Below are positions 8,505-19,100 of a stretch of DNA of 51,363 bases, piece after piece. The notes under the pieces are model-generated. The model was not told the DNA's origin. It did not search any database and saw only the letters and a list, made by a program, of their open reading frames with translations. Location of the stretch: the NCBI GenBank assembly GCA_041738285.1, contig JBGSQB010000073.1, forward strand, positions 1-51,363, given 5' to 3'. Within the stretch, counting starts at the first letter, position 1. Each line of letters opens with the position of its first letter. The stretch comes from SZUA-521 sp041738285 (lineage in GTDB: Bacteria > Pseudomonadota > Gammaproteobacteria > Pseudomonadales > Azotimanducaceae). Made by a program: the position numbers and the translations under genes.

Positions 8505-9336
8505 CGATGTTCCGGCTGCCGGTGCGCGCCACTGGCTGAACCGCGTTGCGGATCTGTTCACGGGCGAGCCCAGCAGCCGACGCGAGCTTCTCGAAGTGCT
8601 GCGCGATGCGGCCGATCGCGAGATCATCGATGGCGAAGCGCTCAACATCATCTTCGGCGCGTTGGCAGTCGCGGACATGCACGCCCGCGACATCATGATT
8701 CCACGCTCGCAGCTTGTCTGCGTCGCGCTCGATGCGCCGCCGGAGCGCTTCATTCCGATGCTGATCGAGTCAAAGCACTCGCGGTTTCCCGTGGTTGGCG
8801 ATGGCCTGGACGACATCAAGGGCATTCTTCATGCCAAGGATGTGCTGCCGCTGCTGCTCGACGACGACTGGAGTGAGTTCGACATCAAGGATTGCATGCG
8901 ACCGGCAGTCGTCATTCCCGAGAGCAAGCGCCTCAACGTTCTATTGCAGGAGTTTCGAGCCAATCGCAATCACATGGCCGTGGTGATCGACGAGTACGGT
9001 CACATCAGCGGCGCAATCACGATCGAAGACGTGCTCGAGCAGATCGTGGGCGACATCGAGGACGAATACGACGTCGATGAAGAAGGTTCGATCAAGGCGC
9101 TAGATGGCGATAACTTCATCATCAAAGCGGGCACTGCGATCGGCGACTTCAACGACTATTTCGGCACCAAGCTCGACAACGAAGAATTCGAGACGGTCGG
9201 AGGCCTCGTGGTCAAACACTTCGGGCATCTGCCCAAGCGCGAGGAGACCATCGCGATCGGCGATCTGCACTTTCGCGTGCTGAACGCCGATAGTCGCCGC
9301 ATCCGGCTGCTGAATCTCACTCGGACCAAACGCTGA
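8479..9336 (+). CDS. ybeX: CorC/YbeX CBS-domain protein
   Basis: A cytosolic CorC/HlyC-family protein, linked to magnesium/cobalt efflux and to ribosome-related functions. It has the N-terminal family segment with DLFTGEPSSRRELLEVL and DIMIPRSQL, a CBS pair (SRFPVV, GILHAKDVLP, HMAVVIDEYG, GAITIEDVLEQIVGDIEDEYD) and a C-terminal transporter-associated domain ending DSRRIRLLNL. Several in-frame starts are possible (GTG 8464, ATG 8470, ATG 8479, ATG 8497). All but a few residues of the product are unaffected, and 8479 is a compromise with a weak GGA upstream. It overlaps the 3' end of ybeY, implying coupled translation. Confidence 0.93.
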   Translation: MQSAATMVDDVPAAGARHWLNRVADLFTGEPSSRRELLEVLRDAADREIIDGEALNIIFGALAVADMHARDIMIPRSQLVCVALDAPPERFIPMLIESKHSRFPVVGDGLDDIKGILHAKDVLPLLLDDDWSEFDIKDCMRPAVVIPESKRLNVLLQEFRANRNHMAVVIDEYGHISGAITIEDVLEQIVGDIEDEYDVDEEGSIKALDGDNFIIKAGTAIGDFNDYFGTKLDNEEFETVGGLVVKHFGHLPKREETIAIGDLHFRVLNADSRRIRLLNLTRTKR

Positions 9337-9343
9337 CGGTTTC

Positions 9344-10873
9344 GTGACCACGCACACCTTCACGTGGCTGCGGTCCCGATACAGCGTGGTGATCGCGATC
9401 GCGGCCGGTGTGGCGCTACCGCTGTCGCTGGCACCCTTCGACGTGCCGGGTCTGGATTTGCTTTCCATTGCGCTGTTGTTTGCCCTGTTGTGGGCGAATC
9501 CGGCGCGTCGCGCGCTGGCGCTCGGCTGGTGGTTCGGCGTTGGCAAGTACGGACTCGGCGCGTCCTGGATTTACGTCAGCATTCACGACTACGGTCCTGC
9601 GCCGGCGTGGCTCGCGGGCAGCCTCGTGGTGGTGTTCGTGACGGGCCTTGCGCTGTTCCCGGCACTGATGGCCATGGCTTTCGCGCACGGTCGTCGCCGC
9701 TTCGGTGGCGGTATGGGCGTGACCCGTGGTGCGGTCGCCTTCGCGGCATGTTGGGTGCTGCTCGAATGGGTGCTGACATGGGTGTTGACCGGTTTTCCCT
9801 GGTTGTACGCCGGCTACGCTCACATGGAAGATCCGCTGCGCCATCTGGCCCCGGTCGGCGGCGTGCTGCTGGTGAGTTTCGCCGCTGCGGTGAGCGCCGG
9901 TGCCGTCGCAGTCGCGCTCCTCGAGCGTGGCCGCACCCGCCGGATTTCCGTCATGGTCGCCGTGATTCCCTGGCTGCTTGGAGCGGCATTTGGCTTGATC
10001 GACTGGGTGCATGCGCATGCCACCCACCGCGTGGCTCTCGTGCAAGGTGACATTCCGCAGGATCAGAAGTGGCTGCGCGAAAATGTGACACCGACATTGA
10101 ACAAGTACGCGACGCTGACGGCGCCGCATTGGGGCGCAGGCCTCGTGATCTGGCCGGAAGCAGCGGTGCCGCTGTTCGAGCATCAGGCGGGCAGCTATCT
10201 CGATGCGATGGCCGCGCGGGCGCGAGCGCATGGCTCGACGCTCGTGGTCGGCATGCCTGCAGCCGAGTTTCATCCGCACGGCGAAGTCGACTTCCTCAAC
10301 ACGGCGCGGGCCCTTGGCGATGGCAGCGGTCGCTACGTCAAACGCCGGCTGGTGCCATTCGGTGAGTACGTGCCGATGGAAGATCTGCTGAGGGGCGCAA
10401 TCTCGTTCTTCGATCTACCGATGTCGCACGCTGTCTCCGGCGCATGGGAGCAGCCCCTGCTGCAGGCGGGTGAATTGGCACTTGCGCTCGCGATCTGCTA
10501 CGAGATCGTCTATCCGGACCTCGTGCGCGTCGGGGCCGCGGATGCCGATGTACTCGTGACATTGTCGAACGACGCCTGGTTCGGCCGTTCCATCGGTCCG
10601 CTCCAGCATCTGCAGATGGCACGTATGCGGGCGCTCGAGAACGGCCGCTGGCTGCTGCGCAGCACGAACAATGGAGTCACGGCGATCGTCGATGCGAGCG
10701 GACGGGTGACCGCCGCGTTGCCTCAATTCGAGGCCGCGGTGTTGACCGGGGAATTTCAGGCGATGCGGGGGCTCACACCCTTCACCCGACTTGGCAATCT
10801 GCCCGTGCTGGTTCTGCTAGTGCTCACCGTGCTGGTATCCTGCTCGCCCTTTTCGAGAAGTCGGGTTTCATGA
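9344..10873 (+). CDS. lnt: Apolipoprotein N-acyltransferase Lnt
   Basis: The inner-membrane enzyme that adds the third acyl chain to lipoproteins. The 509-residue product has an N-terminal multi-pass membrane part (about residues 12-230), a periplasmic carbon-nitrogen hydrolase domain and a final membrane segment (LPVLVLLVLTVLVS). The catalytic Glu-Lys-Cys triad can be placed at E272 (VIWPEAA), K333 (RYVKRRLVPFGEY) and C385 (AICYEIVYPD). It starts with GTG 7 bp after corC. The stop overlaps the leuS start as ATGA, so leuS translation is probably coupled to lnt. Confidence 0.97.
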   Translation: MTTHTFTWLRSRYSVVIAIAAGVALPLSLAPFDVPGLDLLSIALLFALLWANPARRALALGWWFGVGKYGLGASWIYVSIHDYGPAPAWLAGSLVVVFVTGLALFPALMAMAFAHGRRRFGGGMGVTRGAVAFAACWVLLEWVLTWVLTGFPWLYAGYAHMEDPLRHLAPVGGVLLVSFAAAVSAGAVAVALLERGRTRRISVMVAVIPWLLGAAFGLIDWVHAHATHRVALVQGDIPQDQKWLRENVTPTLNKYATLTAPHWGAGLVIWPEAAVPLFEHQAGSYLDAMAARARAHGSTLVVGMPAAEFHPHGEVDFLNTARALGDGSGRYVKRRLVPFGEYVPMEDLLRGAISFFDLPMSHAVSGAWEQPLLQAGELALALAICYEIVYPDLVRVGAADADVLVTLSNDAWFGRSIGPLQHLQMARMRALENGRWLLRSTNNGVTAIVDASGRVTAALPQFEAAVLTGEFQAMRGLTPFTRLGNLPVLVLLVLTVLVSCSPFSRSRVS

Positions 10874-13302
10874 GCGGTATAGATCGGTACGACGCCCAGG
10901 CCGTGGAGCGCAAATGGCAGGCGCTGTGGGCCGCGCGCGGGACGAACACGTTTACCGACGAGGCGCTCGCGACCGCCAAGGATCCGTTCTACAACCTGAT
11001 GATGTTCCCCTATCCGTCGGCGGAAGGTCTGCATATCGGCAACATATACGCGTTCACGGGCGCCGATGTGCACGGCCGCTACTGGCGATTGCGCGGCAAG
11101 ACGGTGTTCGAGCCGATCGGATTCGATGCCTTTGGCATTCACTCGGAAAACTATGCACTGAAGGTCGGTACCAATCCGAATGACTTGATTCCACGCAATG
11201 TCGAGAACTTCACGAGGCAGCTGAAGCGCATTGGCGGCATGTTCGACTGGGACCATGTCGTGGACACGACCGACCCGCGCTATTACCGCTGGACCCAGTG
11301 GATCTTTCTGAAGCTGTTCGAAGGAGGGCTGGTCGAGCGCCGCAATGCAGCGGTCAACTGGTGTCCGTCTTGCAAGACGGTACTCGCCAATGAACAGGTT
11401 GTGGCGGGGTTGTGTGAGCGCTGCGACACCGCGGTCGAGCAGCGTCAGTTTCTGCAGTGGTTCTTCAAGATCGGCCAGTACGCCGAGCGCCTGCTCGACA
11501 ACATCGCGACACTTGATTGGTCTGACTCCACCCGCAAGGCCCAGGCCAACTGGATCGGACGCAGCGAGGGTGCCGAGGTCGACTTTCCAATCGAAGGTCG
11601 CAAAGGTGCGGTGCGCGTGTTCACCACGCGACCGGACACGCTGTTCGGTGCAACTTACATGGTGCTCGCGCCGGAGCATCCGCTGGTCGATGAATTGACG
11701 ACGCCAGGGCAGCGCGATGCCGTCGATGCCTATCGCACTCAGGTCGGTAAGCGCGATCTGATCGAACGCAAGAAGACCGACAAACAGAAGACTGGGGTGT
11801 TCACGGGTGGTCACTGCGTGAACCCTATCAACGGCCAAGCCATTCCCGTATGGATCGCCGACTACGTGCTGATGGAATACGGCACCGGCGCGATCATGGC
11901 GGTGCCTGCCCATGATGAGCGCGACTTCGAATTCGCGACCACGTTCGACTTGCCGATCGTGCGGGTTATAGCTGGACCTGGCGATGACGCGAGCGCGCCG
12001 CTGGATGCCGCGTTCACGGATGATGGTGTGCTGGTGAATTCGGGTGACTTCGACGGCGCCTCGGTCGAGGACGGCAAGCGGCGTATCGTTGGCTATCTGG
12101 AATCGCGCGGTGCTGGCACCGCCAAAGTGAATTTCCGCCTGCACGACTGGTGTGTTTCGCGCCAACGCTACTGGGGCCCACCGATTCCGATCGTGCACTG
12201 CGCCGATTGCGGCGCGGTGCCCGTGCCGGAGTCGCAGTTGCCGGTGCTGCTGCCGCGGATCGAGGATTTCAAGCCTGATGATTCGGGGATCAGTCCGCTG
12301 GCGCGGGTGAAATCGTGGTTCGAGACGACATGCCCTTCCTGTGGCAAGGCTGCGCGTCGGGAAACCGATGTGTCCGATACGTTTCTCGACAGCGCCTGGT
12401 ACTTCATGCGCTACCCGTCCGCCAACCGCGACGACGCGCCATTCGATCCGCAGGTGACGAGCAAATGGCTGCCAGTACACTCCTACATCGGCGGCAACGA
12501 GCATGCCGTGCTGCACCTGATGTACTCGCGTTTCGTCACCATGGCGCTCAAGGATCTGGGCCATATCGACTTCGAAGAGCCGTTCACGCGGTTTCGTGCG
12601 CACGGGCTGATCATCAACGAAGGCATGAAGATGTCGAAGAGCCGCGGCAACGTCGTAGTACCCGACACGCTGATCGAACAGTACGGCGCCGACACCGTGC
12701 GCATGTATCTGATGTTTCTCGGGCCGTATGAACAGGGCGGCGATTATCGCGATGCCGGGATTCAGGGCCCGACCGCGTTTCTTGCGCGCCTGTGGCAGAG
12801 CGTGCTCGAAGCTGAAGATGCGCCGGTCGACGAGGCCGTCGAGCGCAAGCTGCATCAGACCATTGCTCGAGTGACCAGCCAGATTCCGAATCTGCACTAC
12901 AACACGGCCATCGCAGCGCTGATGGAGTACTTGAACGTCGTGCGAGCGGGCGGTCGCAAGCCGAGCCGGGCGGAGGTCGCACCGATCATCGTCATGCTTG
13001 CGCCCTTTGCGCCGCACATCGCCGAGGAACTCTATGAGCGCATAGGGCACACCGAGGGTCTGTTCGAGACTGCGCGCTGGCCGCAGTTCGATCCGGCCAA
13101 GATCGTCGAGGATGTGCTCGACATCGGTGTTCAGGTGAATGGCAAGCTAAGGGGCCGTGTCTCTGTGGCATCCGATGCCAGCGAAGCCGCCGTGGTCGAG
13201 GCGGCACGTGCCAATGAGAACGTGGCACGCTTCATCGACGGAAGGACGATTCGCAAGCAGATATACGTGGCTGGCAAGCTGCTCAATCTGGTGGTTGGCT
13301 GA
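10870..13302 (+). CDS. leuS: Leucyl-tRNA synthetase
   Basis: Charges tRNA-Leu with leucine; class Ia synthetase of 810 residues, somewhat shorter than E. coli LeuRS (860). The HIGH-type motif is HIGN at residues 55-58 and KMSKS lies at 587-591. Two zinc-ribbon-like CxxC pairs are visible (CPSC/CERC near residue 165-185, and CADC/CPSC further on). The editing domain includes the conserved TTRPDTLFGATYMVLAPEHP. The C-terminal anticodon-binding and LeuRS-specific domains are present and end MSLWH-independent at KLLNLVVG. The ATG sits in an ATGA overlap with lnt. It is followed by lptE and holA as in many gammaproteobacteria. Confidence 0.97.
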   Translation: MSGIDRYDAQAVERKWQALWAARGTNTFTDEALATAKDPFYNLMMFPYPSAEGLHIGNIYAFTGADVHGRYWRLRGKTVFEPIGFDAFGIHSENYALKVGTNPNDLIPRNVENFTRQLKRIGGMFDWDHVVDTTDPRYYRWTQWIFLKLFEGGLVERRNAAVNWCPSCKTVLANEQVVAGLCERCDTAVEQRQFLQWFFKIGQYAERLLDNIATLDWSDSTRKAQANWIGRSEGAEVDFPIEGRKGAVRVFTTRPDTLFGATYMVLAPEHPLVDELTTPGQRDAVDAYRTQVGKRDLIERKKTDKQKTGVFTGGHCVNPINGQAIPVWIADYVLMEYGTGAIMAVPAHDERDFEFATTFDLPIVRVIAGPGDDASAPLDAAFTDDGVLVNSGDFDGASVEDGKRRIVGYLESRGAGTAKVNFRLHDWCVSRQRYWGPPIPIVHCADCGAVPVPESQLPVLLPRIEDFKPDDSGISPLARVKSWFETTCPSCGKAARRETDVSDTFLDSAWYFMRYPSANRDDAPFDPQVTSKWLPVHSYIGGNEHAVLHLMYSRFVTMALKDLGHIDFEEPFTRFRAHGLIINEGMKMSKSRGNVVVPDTLIEQYGADTVRMYLMFLGPYEQGGDYRDAGIQGPTAFLARLWQSVLEAEDAPVDEAVERKLHQTIARVTSQIPNLHYNTAIAALMEYLNVVRAGGRKPSRAEVAPIIVMLAPFAPHIAEELYERIGHTEGLFETARWPQFDPAKIVEDVLDIGVQVNGKLRGRVSVASDASEAAVVEAARANENVARFIDGRTIRKQIYVAGKLLNLVVG

Positions 13303-13303
13303 C

Positions 13304-13801
13304 GTGACGATCATCCGTTCAGCATTGTTCCTTCTCATCTGCGTCGCGATCGGCGCCTGCGGGTTCCACCTGCGCGGATCGACGGCGGCGAGCATCATCG
13401 AATCGGCATATGTGGTGGCGGCGCCTGCGATTGCGATTGCGCCGGAGCTGCGCACTGCATTGACACAGGCTGGCGTCCAACTGGCTGCGGAACGCACCGC
13501 GGCTCAGGTGACGGTGACGTTGCTCGAGGATCGTACGCACCGACAAACCATCACCGTCACCGCACAGGCGCGCACGGCTGAATTCGAGATCTCGCGCGAG
13601 GTGACCTATCGGGTCGAGTCCGCTGACGGTGCGGTGTTGATCGATGACCGCGCGATCAGGGGTGTGCGCATCTATCGAGTGGACACGAGCAATCTCGTCG
13701 GCTCGAATCAGGAGGAGCAGCTGCTCATGCGCGAGCTGTCCGCGGATGTCGTCGCGCAGATCATGCGAAGTATCGATGCGGCGGTCGGCGCCAAGACCTG
13801 A
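13304..13801 (+). CDS. lptE: LPS-assembly lipoprotein LptE
   Basis: An outer-membrane lipoprotein that plugs LptD and delivers lipopolysaccharide to the cell surface. The 165-residue product begins at a GTG one base after the leuS stop. A lipoprotein signal peptide ends in the lipobox IGAC, followed by the family hallmark GFHLRG. The rest shows the typical LptE pattern: VTVTLLEDRTHRQT, and EEQLLMRELSADVVAQIMR near the end. Its TGA overlaps the holA ATG by one base (TGATG). Confidence 0.93.
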   Translation: MTIIRSALFLLICVAIGACGFHLRGSTAASIIESAYVVAAPAIAIAPELRTALTQAGVQLAAERTAAQVTVTLLEDRTHRQTITVTAQARTAEFEISREVTYRVESADGAVLIDDRAIRGVRIYRVDTSNLVGSNQEEQLLMRELSADVVAQIMRSIDAAVGAKT

Positions 13802-14775
13802 TGGCGATTCGACCGCAGGACATCGAGCGGGAGCTGAAGAAAGGTCTCGCCTCCATCTATCTCATTTGCGGAGATGAGCAATTGCTCATCGAAGAAACGT
13901 GCGATGCGGTCATCGCGCGCGCCCGGCGCGATGGATTCTCGGAACGTGAGGTGTTCAGCACCGACAGCGGGTTCGAATGGAGTTCGCTTGCCGAGGCAGC
14001 CGGGAACCTTTCGTTGTTTGCTCAGCGGCGGATTCTCGATGTGCGCGTTGCCGCCAAGAAGCTCGACAAGGATGCGGGGGCGGCGATCAATGCGTACCTC
14101 GATCGCGGCGCGGACGACACGCTACTCTTGATTCGCAGCGATCGACTCGAAACCAAGCAGCGCAAAGCGGCCTGGTTTGCGCGCATCGAGCGCGAAGGCG
14201 TCGCGATGGTGGCATGGCCCGTCAGTCCCAGAGAGCTGCCGGGATTCGTTCGCGCCCGCTGCCGCAGCGCAGGCATCGACCTCGCGCCAGACGCTTTGTC
14301 GTTCCTCTGTGACAGCATCGAAGGCAACCTCATGGCCGCGGTGCAGGAAATCGAGAAGCTGCGTCTGAATTCGTTGCCGCAGCCGATTTCACTGGAGGCA
14401 CTGCGAGCGAACGTTCTGGATGCTTCGCACTTCGACTCCTTCGATCTGCTCGACGCGGTGTTCGAAGGGGATGGCGTTCGCATTCACCGGATTCTCGGCG
14501 GACTGCGCGCGTCCGGCGAACCGCCACTCGCCGTGCTGGGCCTCTTGATCGCGTGGGTGCGTCGCATGCTGACGCGGGAGTTTCGGGGCATGCCGCCGCA
14601 GCGCGTGCAACTCGTGGAGGCCGCGCGTCGGCGGCTGCCGGATGATGTACTGGAAAGATTGCTGCAGATGGCGCTGACCTGCGATGGCCAGGTCAAGGGC
14701 GCCCACGTCGGTTCGCCCTGGGATACCCTCGAGCGCATGGCGCTCGCCTTCGGCGGCGTGAACCTGCGAACCTGA
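13801..14775 (+). CDS. holA: DNA polymerase III delta subunit HolA
   Basis: The clamp-loader subunit that opens the beta sliding clamp during replication. The 324-residue product fits the family length. It opens with MAIRPQDIERELKKG and LASIYLICGDEQLLIEE, a recognisable HolA N-terminus, and has the three-domain AAA+-like arrangement without a functional Walker A. The start overlaps the lptE stop by one base. In many relatives nadD follows directly; here it is absent and a palindromic repeat pair occupies the 3' end. Confidence 0.95.
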   Translation: MAIRPQDIERELKKGLASIYLICGDEQLLIEETCDAVIARARRDGFSEREVFSTDSGFEWSSLAEAAGNLSLFAQRRILDVRVAAKKLDKDAGAAINAYLDRGADDTLLLIRSDRLETKQRKAAWFARIEREGVAMVAWPVSPRELPGFVRARCRSAGIDLAPDALSFLCDSIEGNLMAAVQEIEKLRLNSLPQPISLEALRANVLDASHFDSFDLLDAVFEGDGVRIHRILGGLRASGEPPLAVLGLLIAWVRRMLTREFRGMPPQRVQLVEAARRRLPDDVLERLLQMALTCDGQVKGAHVGSPWDTLERMALAFGGVNLRT

Positions 14776-14787
14776 ACAAGGGACATA

Positions 14788-14861
14788 GGGGACAGTTGAC
14801 CTAATTCGGGGAGTGAAAACGACGACTCCCAGTGACAAGACAAAATAGGTCAACTGTCCCC
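14788..14861. repeat. Dispersed palindromic repeat, copy 2 (inverted pair)
   Basis: Left arm 14788-14806 (GGGGACAGTTGACCTAATT) and right arm 14843-14861 (AAATAGGTCAACTGTCCCC) are inverted copies with 18 of 19 positions pairing. An inner hairpin, GGGAGT (14809-14814) with ACTCCC (14825-14830), lies between them. Further GGGACA/TGTCCC pieces flank both sides. It sits between convergent holA and the RND adaptor gene and could terminate transcription in both directions. The architecture resembles REP-type units mobilised by RAYT transposases; no such transposase is in the window. Confidence 0.85.
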
Positions 14862-14883
14862 TGTTTCCCTGTCCCCTACTTCC

Positions 14884-16164
14884 TCATCCGACCGGTGCCA
14901 CTCGCAGTCCGGTGATCGCCTTCGGCAGCTGGGTGGTGATGATGCGTTGTCCGGCGTGCAGATCGTGCGAGCGCACGAGCACTCGATGCTCGCCCTGTGC
15001 CGTGGTGTGGTCGCCGATACGTTCGATGACGATGGACTGCAGCCGGTCGTCGCTGACCGCGTAGATGCGGTCGTTGTCGTAGATCGACTGCGGCGGCAGC
15101 GCAACCACATCGGCCTCGGGCGGCAGTTGCACGGACAGCGTCACCACGCGGCCGGGTTGAGCCGTGACCACGGCCGCCGGATCGATCGCGAAAAACGCGT
15201 CCAAACCGCTCTGGCCGGCGCGCACGTTCGATGCGAATCGGATCAATTGGACCGACGCTTCGCCCCAGCGTGCGCTGATTGCATTGCCGTCGGCGAGGTG
15301 CCGGCGCATGGCGTCGCGATAGGCATCCGGTATCTCCGCGCGGATTTCGAAACTTGCGGCGTCGGCGATTTCTATCAGCGGCGCGCCCAGCGATGTGTGG
15401 TTCCCTGGCGACACCAGCACACTCAGTATCGGGCCGCTGAATGGCGCGCGGACGGTACCGCGCGCAACGTCGATCCGAGCACGTTCCAGGAGTGCGGTTG
15501 ATCGTTTGATTCCGGCCTTGGCCTCGCCCACCTGATTCGGAAAGTCAGCGAGCTGACGCAGGTGTTTCTGGTACTCGATGCTTGCAGTGCTCGCCTGCTG
15601 CAGCGCTTCGTCCAATATCGACTGCGCGATCATTCGTTTGGCGAACAGATCTTGGTGGCGCACGAGCTTCTTCTGCGAGACATCGAACACGTGCTGGTAA
15701 TGGCTGGTCGTTTCCCTGGCGAGTGCGAAGTCACCTTCGACGGATCGCAGATGCGCGCGTTGTGCGTCGAGTTCCGCTTCCCGCTCGGCGACCTGTAGCT
15801 CGAGTGCCGCTGTATCGAGCTCGATCAGAATCTCGCCAGAGGCAACCCAGTCACCCTCACGTACCGCAACGTGTGCTACGGGCGCCATGACGTCGGTCTG
15901 GATTCTCGCGACTTGTGCCGACTCGATGCGGCCGAATGCGGTGAACGTTGGCGACAGCCGAGAAGGCTCGACGGTGACGATCGAGACCGGCCAGGCTTTT
16001 TCCGTTCGCGCTTCCGGCGATGCATTGGGTCCGGTCGCAAAGATCGACGCGCTGAGCAGCAGCGAACCGACCAGAAACGCACCGGCCGCCAGTACACGCT
16101 GCGCACGCGGCGATTTCGGGATGCGAGTCGCGACTCGCGCGCGCAGTTTCGATAGCAGAGTCAT
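14884..16164 (-). CDS. RND efflux periplasmic adaptor (membrane fusion protein)
   Basis: Links the inner-membrane RND permease to an outer-membrane channel. The 426-residue product has an N-terminal membrane anchor (about residues 25-45), a barrel-sandwich/lipoyl half (VAHVAVREGDWVASGEILIELD), a coiled-coil hairpin (about 120-215) and the second lipoyl half (TVRAPFSGPILSVLVSPGNHTSLG), then a beta-barrel and membrane-proximal domain. The start ATG overlaps the permease stop as ATGA, so the gene is second in the operon. No outer-membrane factor is encoded nearby. Confidence 0.92.
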   Translation of the reverse strand: MTLLSKLRARVATRIPKSPRAQRVLAAGAFLVGSLLLSASIFATGPNASPEARTEKAWPVSIVTVEPSRLSPTFTAFGRIESAQVARIQTDVMAPVAHVAVREGDWVASGEILIELDTAALELQVAEREAELDAQRAHLRSVEGDFALARETTSHYQHVFDVSQKKLVRHQDLFAKRMIAQSILDEALQQASTASIEYQKHLRQLADFPNQVGEAKAGIKRSTALLERARIDVARGTVRAPFSGPILSVLVSPGNHTSLGAPLIEIADAASFEIRAEIPDAYRDAMRRHLADGNAISARWGEASVQLIRFASNVRAGQSGLDAFFAIDPAAVVTAQPGRVVTLSVQLPPEADVVALPPQSIYDNDRIYAVSDDRLQSIVIERIGDHTTAQGEHRVLVRSHDLHAGQRIITTQLPKAITGLRVAPVG

Positions 16165-19100
16165 TGCGGTGCTCCTTCCGCTGAGGTGGTGGGGCGATGT
16201 GACAACAGACGTGCATAGATGCGATGCGCGTGGCCGCGACTGCCTTCGAGTAACAGCACGATGGCTGGGATGACCAGCATGACGAGCAGTGTGGCGAAAC
16301 CCAGTCCGAAGCAGATCGTGATCGCGATCGGCGCGATGTAGAACGAAAGTGATGAGGTCTCGAACATCAGCGGCAACAGTCCCGCGACGGTCGTCAGCGA
16401 AGTCAGGATGATGGCGCGGAAGCGCGCGATGACCGCGTCCTGCAGTGCCTGCCGCAGTGGCCGGCCCGCCTCGATGTCGCGCTTCATGAATGTGATCAGG
16501 ACGATCGAGTCGTTGACCACGATGCCGGTCAGCGCAAAGAACGCGAGCAGCGACATGGCGCCGATCTCATAGCCAGTGACCCAATGGCCGAAGATTGCGC
16601 CGGTGAGGCCAAACGGAATCGCCATCATGATGGCGAGCGGCCACAGGTAGGATTCGAACACCCAGGCCAGAATCAGGAAGATCAGCACGAGTGTCAGCAT
16701 GCTGCCGAGTGCCATGGTGGCGAGGATCTCTTCGTCTTCCGCGGATTTTCCGGACAGGCCGAAGGTGAGGTTGTACGAATCGAGCAGGTCGTCGAGGTGC
16801 CGCTCCTTCAGATCCGACGTGATGGCGATGGCATTGTTCACCTCGGGATCGACGTCGGCAAAGATGCGGATCGCGAGCGCCGAGTTCTGGTGCCGGATCG
16901 TGTCGATGCCGCGGCGTGTATAGAGACGGGCGACGTTCGCCAGCGGTACGAATTCGCCGGCGGGGGTGCGAACCGGAAACGCATTGAGACTGCCGAGGTT
17001 GTCGCGCTCGGCATCGGGGAGCATCAGCCGCACTTCGAGTTCGGACTCGTTCTGGTTGAAAATCTGCACGCGACGCCCGGAGTATGCAGCGTGCAGTTGC
17101 GCGCCCAGCTGCTCCGCGGTCAGGCCCAGCGCCCGCCCGGCGGGCGTGATCTCGAAGATTAGTTGATCCTTGCCGTACGGCAGGTCGTCGGTGACATTGG
17201 AGACGCCTTCGTAGGCATCCAGAATCTCTACCAGTTCATCGGCACCCGCGCGGAGCGACTCCAGGTCCTCGCCACGTAACACCAGTGTGATGTCGGCCTG
17301 GCCGTTGTTCGCGCCGCCATCGACGATCACCGTGAGCTGCTCCACGAATGCCGGCCGGATGATCGACTCGCGCCACGCGTCGGCGAACGCAAGTGGTGTC
17401 ACTGTGCGGGATTCCTCGTAGGCGAAGGGCGCCTCGATCGACAGGTACTGCGTACCCGTGACGCGTTCCTGATTGAACTGCGCGAGGTTCGCCCGTGTGA
17501 CCCAGCTCAGCAGATTGTGGTCACCGAGTCGCTCGCCAGTCTGCGCGAGCCGTTCTTCCAGGTGCTGCGCAAACGCCCGTTTTTCATCGTCTGTTGCCGA
17601 TGCGGAAAACTCGACGTTGGCGGCCAGCGCTTCGATGTCGAATCCGGTGATGAAGTTGACACCGACGTGCTGCGAGGCGATCAGACTGATCGCGCAGATC
17701 ATGCCGCCAACGGCGGCGCTGATCGTGGCGCCCGGGTAGTCGAGCGCGCGCTGCAGTAGTGGCGCGAAGCGATTGTCGCGAAGGCGCCGAAAGCCCGCGT
17801 CGAACCGTTCGCGAAAGCCATGCCGGTGGGGTCTGCCCTGCATCTGTTCGAAGCTCGCACGCAGGTGACCGGGCAGCACCCAGAAGCACTCGACGAGGGA
17901 AGCGGCGATGATGCAGAGCAGTGCGGCGGGCAGGGCGAGAATGGCGGCGCCCATCTCGCCACCGACCAGCAGTAATGGCAGGAACGCGGCCATGGTGGTC
18001 ATGGACGACGTCATGACCGGCACGAACATGCGCTGTGCGCCCGCCACCGCGGCTTCGGCGGGCGCGGCACCCGCCTCGAAGTGGGTCACGGCATCTTCGC
18101 CCACGACGATCGCGTCATCGACCACGATACCGAGCGCCATGATGAATCCGATCAGCGCGATGATGCTGATGCCATATCCGAATACGCCATGGAAGAACAC
18201 CAGTGCGAGCAGGAACGACACCGGAATGCCAACCATCACCCACCAGCCGACGCGGCCACTCAAGAACGCGAACAGCGTCACTGCAACGAGGACGAGTCCG
18301 GACAGTCCGTTGCTCAGCACCATGGCCAGCTGCGCGCCGAGCAGCTCCCAGACATCGTTGTAGACATCGAGCCCGATGCCCTCGGGAAGTTCGGTGCGGG
18401 CCTTTGCGAGCCAGTCCCCGAAATCCACGTGGGCATCGAATGCGTCCGCATCGGTGGCGCGCCACAGCGTCATCTGGATCGCCGGCTTACCTTGGTGGGT
18501 GACGATGGGCTGACCCTCCTGCGGCCGTCGAATCACGTCAGCGACGTCGGCCAGACGAATCAGCACGTCGCCGTGTTCGAGGGTCATGCGCTCGAACGCC
18601 ATGGGGTCGGTTGCCTGATCGAGGCTGCGCAACTGCCGGGATCCTTGGCCGCGACCGATCGTACCTGCCGGTACGTTGCGCGATTGGCGGGCGATCTGGG
18701 CGCCGATTTCATCGAGGGTGAGGCGCAGCGTCTCGAGGGTGCGGCCACTCACCAGCAAGGCGATCTCTTCGGCCGGCAGACCGTCGTACGTGACGCCGCT
18801 GACGCCGCGCGCGAGCAGTTCCTTTTCCATCCCGCGCACCAGCGGAATGAGTTCGCTGACGTCGTCCGCGCCGGTCACGAGCACGGAAGTGATCGGCTCG
18901 AGGTCGACAATGCGGCGCACGACAGGCGGCTCGATGTCCGCTGGCAGGTTTCTGATATTGGCGACGCGCTGTTTGACCGAGTCGAGACCCAGCACCATGT
19001 CTGCATCGAAGGCGAATTCGACCACGATGCGTGTGTAGCCAGTGCTGGTGTGCGAACGCAGCTCCTTGATCTCGTTGACGGTGCGAAGCTGCTGCTCGAT

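Noticed and set aside
10756..13050. 764-residue open frame antisense to lnt/leuS
   Set aside because: Both strands stay open in GC-rich coding DNA. The sense strand encodes complete Lnt and LeuRS with all motifs; the antisense product has no recognisable domain.
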